Shown: positions 36,861 to 50,000 of the stretch, piece by piece
Position numbering within the stretch: the stretch's first letter is position 1
How the letters are laid out: each line of letters begins with the position of its first letter
NCBI GenBank assembly: GCA_009760855.2
Contig: WPIO01000010.1
Span: forward strand, 4,508,501-4,572,500
From: Cristatella mucedo
Lineage: Eukaryota; Bryozoa; Phylactolaemata; Cristatellidae
DNA: 64,000 nt
Direction of reading: 5' to 3'
Program-made: the position numbers and the translations under genes
The notes under the pieces: generated by a model
What the model saw: the letters and a program-made list of their open reading frames with translations, nothing else
What the model was told of the DNA's origin: nothing
Database searches by the model: none

Positions 36861-37812
36861 CTTATCGACAACCATGTGACGCGGTACATGAATATCGATA
36901 TCAGGGCAACTCGTTAAGCTCCTTCAACAACCAATAAAGGACAACTGAATTCTTCGCAATTCTCTCTGATTGTGTATGATCCCCTCGTTATGCTACTCAG
37001 CTCATGCCGTTTTTGCAATGTACGACTGATTCCCGTGTCCAGCACGAGCGTGAATGCACCGCCAAAAGGAATCGGAACAAACGAAATAGGCCAAGGATGC
37101 TTGAACAAGTAAGGTGGTCAACTTATTTGGGCAACCTGGTGCTTAATACATAGGGAGGGGGCTGCAGGTCGAAGACCCTGATAATGGCGACGCACGGCTG
37201 AGCCTATGTAAATCGGCACTGAGACGTAATGGACGACCATTGCAGCACAGGTGTCTGAGCTAGGGGCAAGAGCACCGTCAGTGCACGACCTTGCAAAGAA
37301 AATTGAGGGAACCGAGTAAGGCCTCACAAACCTAACGGGTTGGCCAAGCACACGCGAAAGAGCCTAACACAGCACACAGCAAATCGCCAGTAACCACTCG
37401 GCTATGCTGCCAGCATGGTGTCTTACTTTTTAATTGCAGCATACGGGGAAGACCACTCGCAGTAAAATGAACAGGGCATACATATTGATGCCTTTCGACA
37501 TTTCGTAGACTGCAAGAGAGAGAAAAGTTTGGGAACTGGACTGGGGATGAGAGCTTGGCTAGAGTAGCCGCCCATCATGCCATCAAAGAGTTTACCAGTC
37601 TTGAGCAGCAACGCCTCTCGACAGTCAATAAAATACGGCACGCCCAGCGTTTTTCTTTTAGATGATCACAACACATGTCTCTCATCAGCTCCTCGGTTTA
37701 CCTGTCAGCGATCGAGATTGGCCTCGAGGAGAACAGCGGAAAAGTCGGACTAGAGAGGTCTCTCTCACGAGCATCAGCAGCTCGGTGCGGCTCAGCAAAC
37801 TCGACAGCCGAG
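36861..37812. other. 3' flank of the MARCHF gene, no other gene
   Basis: Presumed 3' UTR and intergenic sequence. No minus-strand AATAAA was recognised close to the stop. Confidence 0.4.
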
Positions 37813-40800
37813 CTAACAGACGGAATCCTGCGACAGCTGGGTATTCTCCGCTGGCTCCACTGTCGCAGGCTGACCGTCACCCCGGTCTCCCTGCTGCTGC
37901 TGCTGCTGCTGCTGTGGCGGTGGCAACGGCAGCAGTGGGCTCTCGCAGGTGCTCTTGCGTATCAACACCTGCCCCTTCACGTGTATGACTCGGTTGATCG
38001 ATCGCCAGCGAGCGAGCAGGATAACGTAAGCCTTGAACTGGATGTACACGAACACACTTGCCCCGATGAGACCGACGACGACGACGGCCAGCTTGGTCCA
38101 AAAGGGCCACTGCAGAGCCGACAGGACGTCGGATGTCCCGGCAGATGAAGCCGCACCCTGCGCCATGCTTTCGTGCACCTCCTCGATGGCACGCTCGATG
38201 AGCACGTACAGCGACCAGGCGACGCAGGCCACCGCGATCATGTGAAACACGGCCGCGCAAATGACCTTGCGCTTCTCCGCGCATGTCATGTTCAGCTTCC
38301 GCCACTGTAACAAGAGTGATGATGCCGAGTCATGGCAGAAGCGAACGTCGAGCGCAGACACAAGTCGAATGGGCAGCAAAAACGGTCATGTCTCCACGCT
38401 ACGTGACGGGCAAGCACTGGCCGAGGCATGAATCCGGTCCAAGCTGAGGAATGTCTTCAAAGGGCCTACCTGAATGTCGACTTCAGCACACACGCGCAAA
38501 TGCAGCGGGTGCATGTATCATCGCAGCTATGCTTTGTCATAAAAAAAGACAATGGTCTGCAAAAGCAATTGCACAGACTCGCTCTGAAAGATTTCCTTTG
38601 CTGTGTAAGCACGGTGGCAACCAGCCAACTAGTCATGTCTTTTATGCATGCCTATTTTTATTTGCATGTATCTCCATTTTTGACACTCCGAAGCCATTAG
38701 AATTAAGCAGTTGCTAAGCTGGATACGTTTCTTTAGCACACTCAAAACGAAGCGACTTTTAGGTTTGCAATCGGCAGTGACAGTATCCAGCCCGAGCAAC
38801 AAACAAAAGGTAACAAGTACACTGGAATCTGGAGCACAGTCGAGGAAGTGAGTGATAAACGTCAGAACGACTGAAAAACTGGTGCCACAATCAAAAACAG
38901 CAAACAGCACCTTAAAACCAGACTTATTCAGCAGCAGCAGGTTTGTATAGCACCCTAAGACAACCTAATCTCTAGTCAGCCACTTCACATAGCCCATGAC
39001 CTTGGTCATCAAATACATTCACTTTGACCTTGGCCGCTAAAGACGAGCACCTTAAAGCACCGGGCCAAACCAGCATGGGGGTATAGCTGCTGCTTCTGCA
39101 GAATGGTGGGGGCTAGTTGCAAAAACAGTCACCGAGGAACCGCACATCCGAGGCAAATGCTGCTAGCAGACGCAGCTGCTGACCATTAAGGAGCTTCTCT
39201 GCAGCTGGCCTCAGAGTGGAATGCATCTGCGGTTTGATCGGTAGCCATTTAAGCTCCTTTAGCAAAGGGGAACATGAGTGAGCTGCTTGGATTTAAAGAT
39301 CAGTCCAGTGGCTACACTTGGAAATAACTACACAAGCTATTTATGGCATCTTGCGGATACTTGACTAAAACAGTCAGCACAGTCAAGCCTCGAGAGAAGC
39401 CGGAAGCTAGCAAGGCTCTCCGAAAGCTACAGCATGCATTGCCTAACTGGGAGAAAACAAAATCAGAGCACGATGACTACGCATAAAGATCAAGCATAAA
39501 TATCCCCGATGACAGATACAAAGACTGCAAGTACTGAATGCAACGGGTGTCACGGCTTTGCCCACCAAAGGCCCTGATTCTGGCTAAGTTTTGAGTTTCC
39601 TCGTGTGAAGACGTTCGGTTTACCCATCGTTCAGCTCTGTAAGGAAGGAGCTGCTAGCCCCCTTAGAAAAGAGTTACTTATGAAGTCGCTGCTTCCTCCT
39701 CAGTGCATGGCACTTGAATAATGTTAGTCGTGTGTTGAAGGGTAACTTCACAGTCGTGAAGGCCGTAGGCCTACAGTTAAATCGATTAGTTTTAGTTTAG
39801 TTAGTTAGTTTAAAGACTCGTTAGTTTCAAGACTTAATCAGCGCAGCGAGGGTAGCAGCAAACTGAAGGATTGCAATGATTGATCTCGATTTCACTCTTG
39901 CCAAGTACATGCCTCACTCGGAGAATATTCCGGAAGGCGAACTTAATATGTATTGCTAAATACTTGCAAGGTGACGATAGATCTTTCATCTTGACCTGTC
40001 TAGTTACAATAGCAACGATCCAGATTTAACATTCTGGCTGCCGATTTAATTGAGAGCATTCACATGCGGGAGTTTTTTTTTTTATTTAGCCTTCGTGAGC
40101 TGTTCGGAGAATCGTTTTGCCTACAGTCAGTAAGCCATGCCAAGACAGTCATTTTTTCTTCTCACTAATCTTTTACCCACCCATCATATTTTCTGATTCT
40201 TCTTAACATTGTACATATAAAGAAAAAAATGTCCGGCATCGCTTCGTCCGATCTAGCCACTCTTAGCCATTACAGCCAATCTTGTTCAGCGAACACGCTT
40301 GCATTCTCTAATCATCGGTTCAAGAGAGACAGCGGTGACATACTACCACTACAGGAGCATAATGCTATTCCTGTACAGCACAGCATAAAAAGTCCGCACA
40401 GCTAGCAACGCAAAAGTTTGCAAACGCCTATGCAAATTGGTGAAGCCTAGCAGGAATACAAAGAACATGTGGCACAAGGGGCTACCAGGCTACAGGCCCC
40501 AATACCGAGTAGTTCCTGTACCTTGCACCGCCTTGCCTAAGATTGGTGGGCCCACACAAAATCGATGCCTCAGCCCCTTAAAAAAACTATTGCATGCACC
40601 TATCAAGAAATGTGGGTCAGTAAAAAGAAGGGTTGGTATTAATGCTGCATTTCAACAGCTACAACTAACAGGCCATCGTTCAGTCTGAAGATTTGCTTGG
40701 ATCATTAATCAAAGCACAGCCACAGTGGGGGATGTCGAAATGAAGGAATGAGTGATTGCCGTTGCAATAGTAAGAATCATAGTAAGAATCATAGTAAGCA

Positions 40801-41205
40801 ACAGAGTGAGGGAATAACTGCATATAAATGCACGAATTAGTGTAGGTACATGCACCGGTGAGGATATTTGCTCGCAGCCTGCACGCCTGATTTGAGGTAT
40901 CACGCCTGACAGGTAGTTCCAAGTTAGCGCTATAAGCATAAAGTTAAAGGCCGAATCATGCAAATGCGAATGTGAGATTGGAAGACTGGAGAGGGAAAAT
41001 AGAGAGAGGGGGAAAGCAGTATGGAGAAGGGAGAGAGAGAGAGTAGGAAAGGAAAGGGAGCTGTAGACAGAAATAGGGACAGACAGACAGAGATGGGACG
41101 AGAGACATGGGGGAAGAAAGGGTGAGAGAGGAGCAAAAGTGAGAAAAAAGGGAAAGAAAGAAAGAGGGACACAACGAGAAAGGAAGGGAGAATGATAGAG
41201 GAGCA

Positions 41206-41253
<48 letters not shown>

Positions 41254-41281
41254 GGAGAGACAGAGACAGACAGACAGACAC

Positions 41282-41372
<91 letters not shown>

Positions 41373-44001
41373 CAGAGAGATAGAGAGAGAGACAGAGAGA
41401 GACAGAGAGAGGGGGAGAGAGAGAGAGAGCACATATTCGTGCAGCCAAAATACCATTTCTGACTAAAGCAAGTGTCGAGTCGCAATCTGTGACCTTCCAC
41501 AAGAAGTTCTCTTAGATTTCTGTAAGGAAAATGTATAAGAGATTTATGTCTACTTAATTAAATATAGTAAAAAGAACTAGTCACCTGATGACACTAAACC
41601 ATCCCATTTCTGGTCTGCACTGGCAGTTGAAAACCCCAGCCACAACTCAAGTTTTTAATACTCCCACTATTTTAGAATTTTTCTACAGTCTATCCAATGG
41701 CCATTGTTGAGTCGCAATCTGTGACCTTCCACAAGAAGTTCTCTTAGATTTCTGTAAGGAAAATGTATAAGAGATTTATGTCTACTTAATTAAATATAGT
41801 AAAAAGAACTAGTCACCTGATGACACTAAACCATCCCATTTCTGGTCTGCACTGGCAGTTGAAAACCCCAGCCACAACTCAAGTTTTTAATACTCCCACT
41901 ATTTTAGAATTTTTCTACAGTCTATCCAATGGCCATTGTTCGACCAATACTTAAAAAGCCTGGATTGTAATCCTAGAATACTATCGCCCACTCCCCCTTC
42001 TTCCTTTTGTGTCGAAGATTCTCGAAAAGATTGCTGCTAAACAGCTTGTGGAACACATTGACAGGTATGAATTGTCAGAAAAAACTCGGTCGAGATTCAA
42101 GCAACACCATTTTACTGAAACTGCTTTCCTCTGTATGACCAAAGACATCCTAAACACCAACGATGTAGATAACGTCACTTACCTGGTCCTCCTCCATCTA
42201 TCAGCTGAGTTTAACAGAGCTGATCCTGATATCCTACTTGAACGATTGAGAACAACGATTAGTCAGGCAGACGAGGCACGGATATGGTTCAAATCGTACA
42301 TGTTAGATCGTTTTCAATCCATATCAGTCGTTTGGTGGCTACGTCTTCTCCAGAAGACTAGTCATCTGTGGGGTTCTAAAGGGGTCTGTTCTCAGTCCCT
42401 TTGCTGTTCTACATTTATACCGAGCCTCTCAGAAAAGTGATTTGGGCATATGGGATCGGCTATCCCTTATATACTGATGATACCTATCTGAATCTTTTCT
42501 TTTAACCATCGGAATCTGCTACATCAACTGATAAACTGAATGCTTGCCTTGCAGGAATTTGATCCTAAATGTCTGCAAATTTTCCATAAGTAGACAATGA
42601 TACCCCCTCCCCTGCCGACACATTAGTGCCCGCTTTTGTGGTAGCCTCAAATCTTGCGAAGTCTCCCTATGCAAACTTCATTTGCCACCCCCTCTTTGCT
42701 CCAGCGTGCTCACCCTGTACAAATGATGACGGTGGCGCTGTAATGCACAATTACGCCAGGACAACCAGCGCTAACGATTGAGAAACCGCAGACCCTTACA
42801 CTGCTGCCCTTCGCGAAGCAGTGTCCTGTATTAACTTGCAAGTGCTTATATGCATGCGTTGGAAAGCCTGCGTCCTATACCGGATACTCTGGCAATCGTC
42901 TTTATGCATTCGCACGGCACATCCTCCTTTTGCATAAGGACACTGCATTCAAAATGAAGAGGGCTCCTTTGCAATTTTCAAATCGGGAGTGGGGGAGTGT
43001 TGGCTGGGCCTTGGCTGCCAAAATCCGCAATGACGATCGAAGGGACCGTCAGATTGCACAGCATGTGCTACCCAAAGCAGCAGCAGCAAAGCATTGCCGA
43101 TTTTATTGGATGCCTCGGGCAAGGTCAGCGGCTGGCATCCTCCTCACCTTAACCCTGACTACCCCTACACCCATGCAGCCCGGAAGTGATACAGTAGCCC
43201 TGGCGCCACGGACAGACGAAGAGGCGGCCTAGACGGCTTCGAAGGATACAAAAAACAACCCCCCCCCCCAGACATTCAAGCCCTCACAACCTGCCGAGCT
43301 CGGCAGATGACGACAGCCTGCACACCGGAGTGCATGAACTCGGCATGCCAACCGCTGGTTCACGAGTATTCGACGAGTGAATTCACTAGACGCGAGAGCA
43401 TGACTTTAGCAAAAAAAAGTGATCGTGTCCGACTGGAAGGAGAGCGGAAGTAGGCAATGCAACCAAGCGGTTAGGGCCACTTCCTATCACCGAGTCCACG
43501 ACGCTCGTCCGGAAAGCGGAACGCCGGCAGCGGTGGCAGCAGCAGCCAGCTCCTCGCAGCAGCCGACCTCCTCACAGCTCTCTCACCCTAGCAGTCGGAG
43601 CGGCAGAGAGCCAGACCGGAATCGCATGCGTTCGCGAGACCCACTCCGAGAACACGGCCGGGCACCGGCTGTGGGAGAGGTGCGTACAGCTGCGGCTGCA
43701 GTACCTCTCTGAACGGTCGAAGGCGACTGGTGAGCGAGTAGCCGGCTCTGCACAGCTCGCACTTCCGATTGAGATCCGCCGCGGTGGTCAGGCACAGCGT
43801 GCCTCCTTCTGCCACGTCCCGGAGCAGCCAGCGCTGCAAGCACGTCTCGTGCACGTACTTGACGGTGCCGGAGCAGCGGCACGGCGCCAGCAGCGGCTCC
43901 CCGCCGCTGCCGCCCGAGTGGCAGATGCGGCACACTTCCTGCTGGTCGTCGTCGTCGTCCTCTGCATCGCCGACGAGGCAAACGGCGGTGGCGGCTGCGT
44001 C
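37813..44001 (-). CDS. MARCHF1/8-type membrane RING-CH E3 ubiquitin ligase, last two exons
   Basis: Exons 44001-43705 and 38304-37813 join in phase 0 at RPFRE-WRKLNM, matching human MARCHF8 KPLRK-WEKLQM. In the 262 residues seen, an acidic stretch (DAEDDDDD) is followed by a C4HC3 RING-CH (residues 24-84: CRIC, PCRC, H51, C54, C81ELC84). Then come two membrane segments, VICAAVFHMIAVACVAWSLY and FWTKLAVVVVGLIGASVFVY, and a cytosolic tail with Q8. These ligases sit in endosomal and plasma membranes, recruit an E2 and ubiquitinate membrane proteins for lysosomal turnover; targets here are unknown. The loop between C54 and C81 is 26 residues, about 14 longer than in human MARCHF8. Upstream exon(s) with the start codon were not found, so the gene is partial as annotated. 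MARCHF1 and MARCHF8 cannot be told apart. Confidence 0.93.
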
Positions 44002-47000
44002 CTGGAAAGCAAGATGGCACCCACGGGCCTAGTGCTCGGCAAGAGCTGAACGTCCCACAATCCCGAGCAGCTGCACCCGCATGGAGTTGACAGCACGTAC
44101 GAGCGAGTGTACATGTGGGAAGCTCGAAGTGACGCAGCAAACAGCAGGCAAACCAGCACAGGGCCTCCTCGGCAGCAGTCGAGCAGACAGCTTTTGGTGC
44201 CTTATTGAGGCACTCGTTTTTAGTTTCAGGACGTTGTGCAGGCTGATCACGAGCCAACTTCTGCTGCTTGAAGTCCCCCTTCGAGAGCACGAAAAGTAAA
44301 CTATGTGGTATTGAGGGGAAGCGGCTCCTTTTTCTGAACCGGTTTCGAGGTTTTGCAGCATGACACACCTGTGCAACCTTATTTTTTTAGGCAGCTGGCA
44401 AAGCAGCTCTTTGGCCACTATGAAAAGCCCCACCATGGATCGTGCAAAGTAGATGGCCCTTCGCTCTGCTAACAAGCGAATGTACCAAGCTTGTTTGTTT
44501 GCAGCATAAGTGCCTGCTACGAGATTGAGCTTGCTAGGGGCTCTATGCAAATATCATAGGATTACTTTTAAGCTAAGGGGTGGGAAGACCTTGAGACCTT
44601 GCCAAGTACTGCCAATCGTCTACAAATTGAAACAGCGTGTCTTTGGAGGCTGAAACAGCATGTCTTTTGGAGGTGGCTAATATCCAAGCTGGATCGTTAC
44701 CGGGCATCTCACATGCTGGTCTCGCTGCCCTAACTGGCACAGGATGGCACAAAGCTGTGTCGACCTACATACGGCCCTACTTTCCGCCATTGTGTCGGTA
44801 GTGAAGCAGAAGCAGCAGCAGCGACTGCAGAGCCCAGGTGCAGCCACGTGTAGCCCAACTGCACCACCATCCTCACAGCGGGTACAGGACTGGCAGCTGC
44901 TGTTGACTGTGTGCCCAGAGAAACTGCCAGACCTTCGAGGTGCCTGGACATTGTCTACAACAAAGGAGGTTGGGGCAAGCAAAGCAGCTCGGACAGAGAG
45001 ACAGTCACCAGGGCAGCACCGGGGCAGTGGTGAAAGGGTGTGAATTCTGCAGGCTAGTCCACTAACCAATGTCGCGTGAAAGGGTGTGCATTCTGCAAGG
45101 TACTTCACTACCCACTGTGCGTGAAAGGGTGCGAATTCTGCAGGACAACCCACTATTCAGTATCGGGTGTTTTCGAGACCGACGGCTTGGATACATATCG
45201 GCTGTGCCATAGCCTCACTCCCATTTAGTGGCTCAGGCAGATGCACCCATGCCAGGCCACTCCCCCATCCACACCAGTACCTGACCCCCTCGGCACCAGC
45301 CTAATAACTCGCCAAGCTGGACGGGAGGGGGATCAACCGGGTGTGAAACTGCTGCTGCTGCAACTGCTGCTGTTGGCGAAGCGGTTGGCGCTGCTGCGGC
45401 CTGCTTCGAAGCACTGCTCAGTTGACAGAGAGGCCAAGGCAAGTCAGAGCAGGCAATGAGACGGTGCTTAGAGCATGAGCAACCTCCGAAATGCCGGGTT
45501 TGGCAAAGAGGCCACGTCTTTGCTTCGGCAGCATCTCGAAGCCTCGGCATCGATCAATTGGACAGACACCCCTGGCAGCTGCACTGCGACTGCTCGATCG
45601 AAGCATTGGGGGGGTGGTCTATTAAACTCTCTGCTAGCCAACGAGCAGCTCTGACAAATTGCTTGGCGCTACTGTAAATGCCGCCGAGACATGCTCTCTT
45701 GGAAACCGAAGCGATAATGACTCATAAAGCCAAAGTATTTCCAGATACGCCCTGTAGCCCTACAGGTCGAGCCAGAGATTTGATCTTCTTGAAGCTGGAA
45801 TTCGGTCAGATCACTCATTCAGTTTACAACACGTTCTAATACCCCAGACTCGCAGGGTCCGACTGAGTAAGTTCTGGCAAAGCCTCCACTGAGACCTGCA
45901 GTTTGTCGCTGACTTGCCTGCTTAGACAACAGTAGGCTGAGAGTGGCTACAGGTCCACGTTTGCTGCAATACTGGTCAAATCGGGGAAGCCTTGCTCGGC
46001 CGAGTGAGGACATGCAGCCCTGTTCGTCGGCATAGAGAGGGGGGGCCATTGGGCCTCTCTCTTAGACCGACCTGAATGGTAGTGCCAAGCTGGCTCACTG
46101 CACGACAACCCCCCCCCCCCCCCCCACTAACATTCCTATGATTGGCTACCCCTGAAACGATCGAGTGCCACCTTGGCTTAATCCTGGGTGGCAACTACTG
46201 GCAACCCAATTAATTGCCTGCCCAGCTGTGAGATCCATCCCCGGATGTAGCTCAGACACTCCCCCCCCACCCAGGAACCCACACCTATCCAGTAATGGCA
46301 GACAAAGGTCACTCACTGCCTCCCTCTCTTTGGGCTTGGCATGCCACTGCACTGCTCCCATCTCTGCCTAACGTCGGTCTGATCGGACCTCCTCTTCTTC
46401 TTCCTCCTTAGGCAACAAGGGAATACATAGTCGAGAACCTGACACCGTGACGCTATCAAGGAATGCAAGCGCCGGCAGCTATGCCTATGACCCAGCTGGC
46501 TGAGCTGGACGGCAGACCGAGCTTGATGGAGCGACTGCAGCTTGAGCAGCAGCCACATACTGGAAGTTGTGCTGGCAGCTCCTAAATGCCGAGGCGAGTT
46601 GCTGCCTCGTTGTGGACTCACTAGGCAGGCCAAGTCGAGCAGAATGAGCCGGCAGTCGTGCCTGGCTGCCGAGCCCGGCATAATGTGCATAGAGGCCGAT
46701 CCCAAAAAAGCTTAGCCAGCTACTGTAGGGCACCTGCTCAATCAGCCTACCAGCAAAGGTCGGCTCAGCAGTGGTTCCACCTGACTCCGGTCTCATCTCT
46801 TCTCATTGATTCAGCTTTGAGCTGGTCTGGTGCAGATGGCAAGCTAGCAGCAGCTCGTGTATGGAGGAATGCTTGGTAACAGTTGTCTGCCAAGCAGTTT
46901 GTGCAGGCAAACAGCAACAAACTAAAGTTGGAGCCTCAACTACACGTAGCCCTTTGTGCTTTCTTGGCGGTGGAAGCTAATGTACATTACAGCTAACCTC

Positions 47001-50000
47001 AACATAAGAGTGACTCGCCCATAAGAGCCACTAGTGGTGGGGTAGTGTGTATGCCAGCCGGCAGTGTGCACATATAAGTACAAGCCAATATAGACCAGGC
47101 TAGCTGTGCATAAGACCTTGCCTTACGCGACTGCCATACCATGTGAACTCCACCGAGCACCCTACAGCCAGCCAGTCTGACACGGAGCAGCGCTCGCAGG
47201 CGAGGCAGCTCTAGGGACACTTCGCTCTGGTGCAGCTGTGCAACCAGATGACCAAGCCACAGTGGCTACAATGTTAACTCACAGTAACTAGTGGAAACCA
47301 CAGTCCGATTGAAGTTTCTCTACATCATGCACATAGGTGGAATTTCTTGCTGAACAAATATCACATTTGAAGACGTTAAGCTTGATTCCATGCACTATAT
47401 TTTATATCTGCAGCTAAGGCAACACTCGCCTTGCACGGCATCTCACAATCGATTTAAGGCAAGTAACCTCCAGCCTAGTCACTCATGTAGAGTGCAGACC
47501 AGCAGCTACACTGGCTCTCCCCAATGGCTACCGCACGACAACCCCAGCCTACTCTATGCAAAAATGCTCATCTGGAGATCTTGGTCGTTCAATCACAGTC
47601 GACGGCTGGGGCAGATGTGGTTAGAAGGCTCAAGTCCTCAATCTGAAAATGCCTCAAGCCCGAATGCAGTCGTGAATCGCCACTGATCACTCACCACGCT
47701 GAACCGCTTGAGACCCGTGTGCTCAACAGCAATCCCGCACGATGTTACGCGAGTCTGCTTTCAGCCCAGCTACTGGCAACCAAGGGATGCCAGAGCAGGG
47801 CCAGAAGCATGCTACAACAGCCAGCAGAGCAGCTGCCACCACTAAAGAGGCAACTCACAGAGACTAGCCACAGATGTTCCTACACCGGTCAACTCGTAGA
47901 AATAAATGCAGCCCGTAAAAACTGCTCATGGGGCAGAAAAGGTCCGCGATTCACTTGAGTCGATTTCCTAGCATCGCTCTAGGCATACATCATCAACCAG
48001 TCATTGGCGACGACATGCTTGGACTAGCAGCCTAGCGGGCAGCGCAGTTACATTTTTTCAACAGCACGAGAAACAGCAGCAGGCATGGACGCAATAAGTA
48101 ACGGATGCACACGGTGAACGCCGAGTCACCATTGAGCAAATGTAGGTACGCCGACTAGTATATGCACTCAAGCAGCAAGCTCCATTTACGAAACCAACAC
48201 CCGACAAGAGGCCATCTCGCGTATCTGGGGCAGAGAGTGAAGAGCTGGTCTAGCGCACAGATTAGCTGGCGTGCGAGCCCCGCAGAACTACCTGCTTGCC
48301 GTCAAGTAATCTCGAAGGCCTGTCATCACCACTCTCCGATACGGCGCTCGGGTCGCCGGCCTCTTTAGGCAAGATCATCTCCGATACAGATGATCTTACC
48401 GGCCCGGGACCAGTGCGTACGGCTGGATTGAAGAGCTATCGAATCTGACCAGAAACTTGCGCGTCGGCGCTCCTACTAGGACTAGTACGACTCGTACGTC
48501 GGCCAGCAAGCTACTTGCTCTCGGCGGAGTGCTCTTTACGAGCCCGGCCAGAGAGAGAGAGAGGCATGTGGGCATGCGCATGCAAGCTGTAAACATCCGG
48601 AATCTAGGTCGCCAGTAACAACTTTCGCTTCGGCCGGCCGGGAGGCGAGACATCGGCGCCTTTGAAACCTTGTCTGCAGCCGCAGCCTGTGCTGGCTGTT
48701 GCTGAACTATTTTGAAGCTCCGCTGAGTTTGGCAGCGGTATCGAATCGGACGGCTGGTAGCTGCGAAGTTCCGGTTGTAGGCTTCCAATTCGCTCACTCA
48801 CTGACTGAATTCGATGCTTCGTACTAGGAAATTCTTATGAAGATCCTCCGTTAAACGTAGAAAGCTCACATGTAGGACTGGCCGAAACAAGTCAGAAAGC
48901 ACAATTCGTTGCAAGTAGAGCATGGTCGGATGGGGGACAACCTCTCTGGAGCGTGTTGCTGACGAAGGCAGGATACGGCTTGCAGTCGGAGCTTTGGATC
49001 GCGAGATCAACAACCTTAGCTTTGATCAGAATGCCAAAAACTTAGCCGACTCTGAGATTGGAAGCCTTCCTCTGGTATTCTGCTCGGCTGATTTCTGAGT
49101 ACGACTACGAGGTGCATGCTATCAGCTATCAGCTTCAATGGGAGTGAACCGGGCTGAGCACGGAGAGGCTCCGTGGGGCCTTGGTGGTGAGCCGCGATGG
49201 TTGGCACACTAGGTAAGGCGGTTGCTTTCACGACCTCGGTCCCGAGGTCGTGGGTTCGACTCCTGCGGTGGGCGATCCTGTATCGCCACTGCAAGCGGTG
49301 GTGATAGCCGTAAAGGCTCTTCTGTCGCTATACAAAAGGGGGCTGTTTAATCAGCTAGGATTTATTTATTTATTTATTACCTGGCCCATTTTCCCACCGT
49401 AGACGTCGAGTAGTGACGACTTTCCGTAGGCAGTAATTTAAGGCTCGGCTTGCTAGACTGGAACGAAATTTCATCTCCACCCCCACCCTTGGTAGCGAGC
49501 TAAGCCCAATTCAGGAATCGGGGTAGCCTGCAGGCTGTGGACCTTTTACAGTATGAGTTCGACTGAATAGAACTTCCGGGCTCAATTTCCATTTGCCTGC
49601 AGTAACGGCTATTCGGACCAGAGTCTAGCCTGAAGATGTCTGAGAACTTAATTGGATACAATATTACCCAAAATCTTCATATCAAACGGAATTATCCTCA
49701 TATGTCAGAGCAAAAGCTAAAATCGTCCCTGATTAGGTTATGTTCTTAATCATCTAGAGAATTAATCTTTCAAAAGTATTAAATGATTGCTGATCAATTA
49801 AATTTAAGTGGGAAATCAATGTATTAATGAGTTCGATGACTTCACAATAATTCATTCGTACTCTTGTAGCCATAATTACCCTGAACTGTTTAACTGTTTA
49901 GCCCATGTGGGCTGAGTTTCACGAAGACAGCTGAACTAGTTCGATTGTCACCACCGTTGCCACTGTTGAAAGAGCACACCACCACACAGATGTGGTTCTG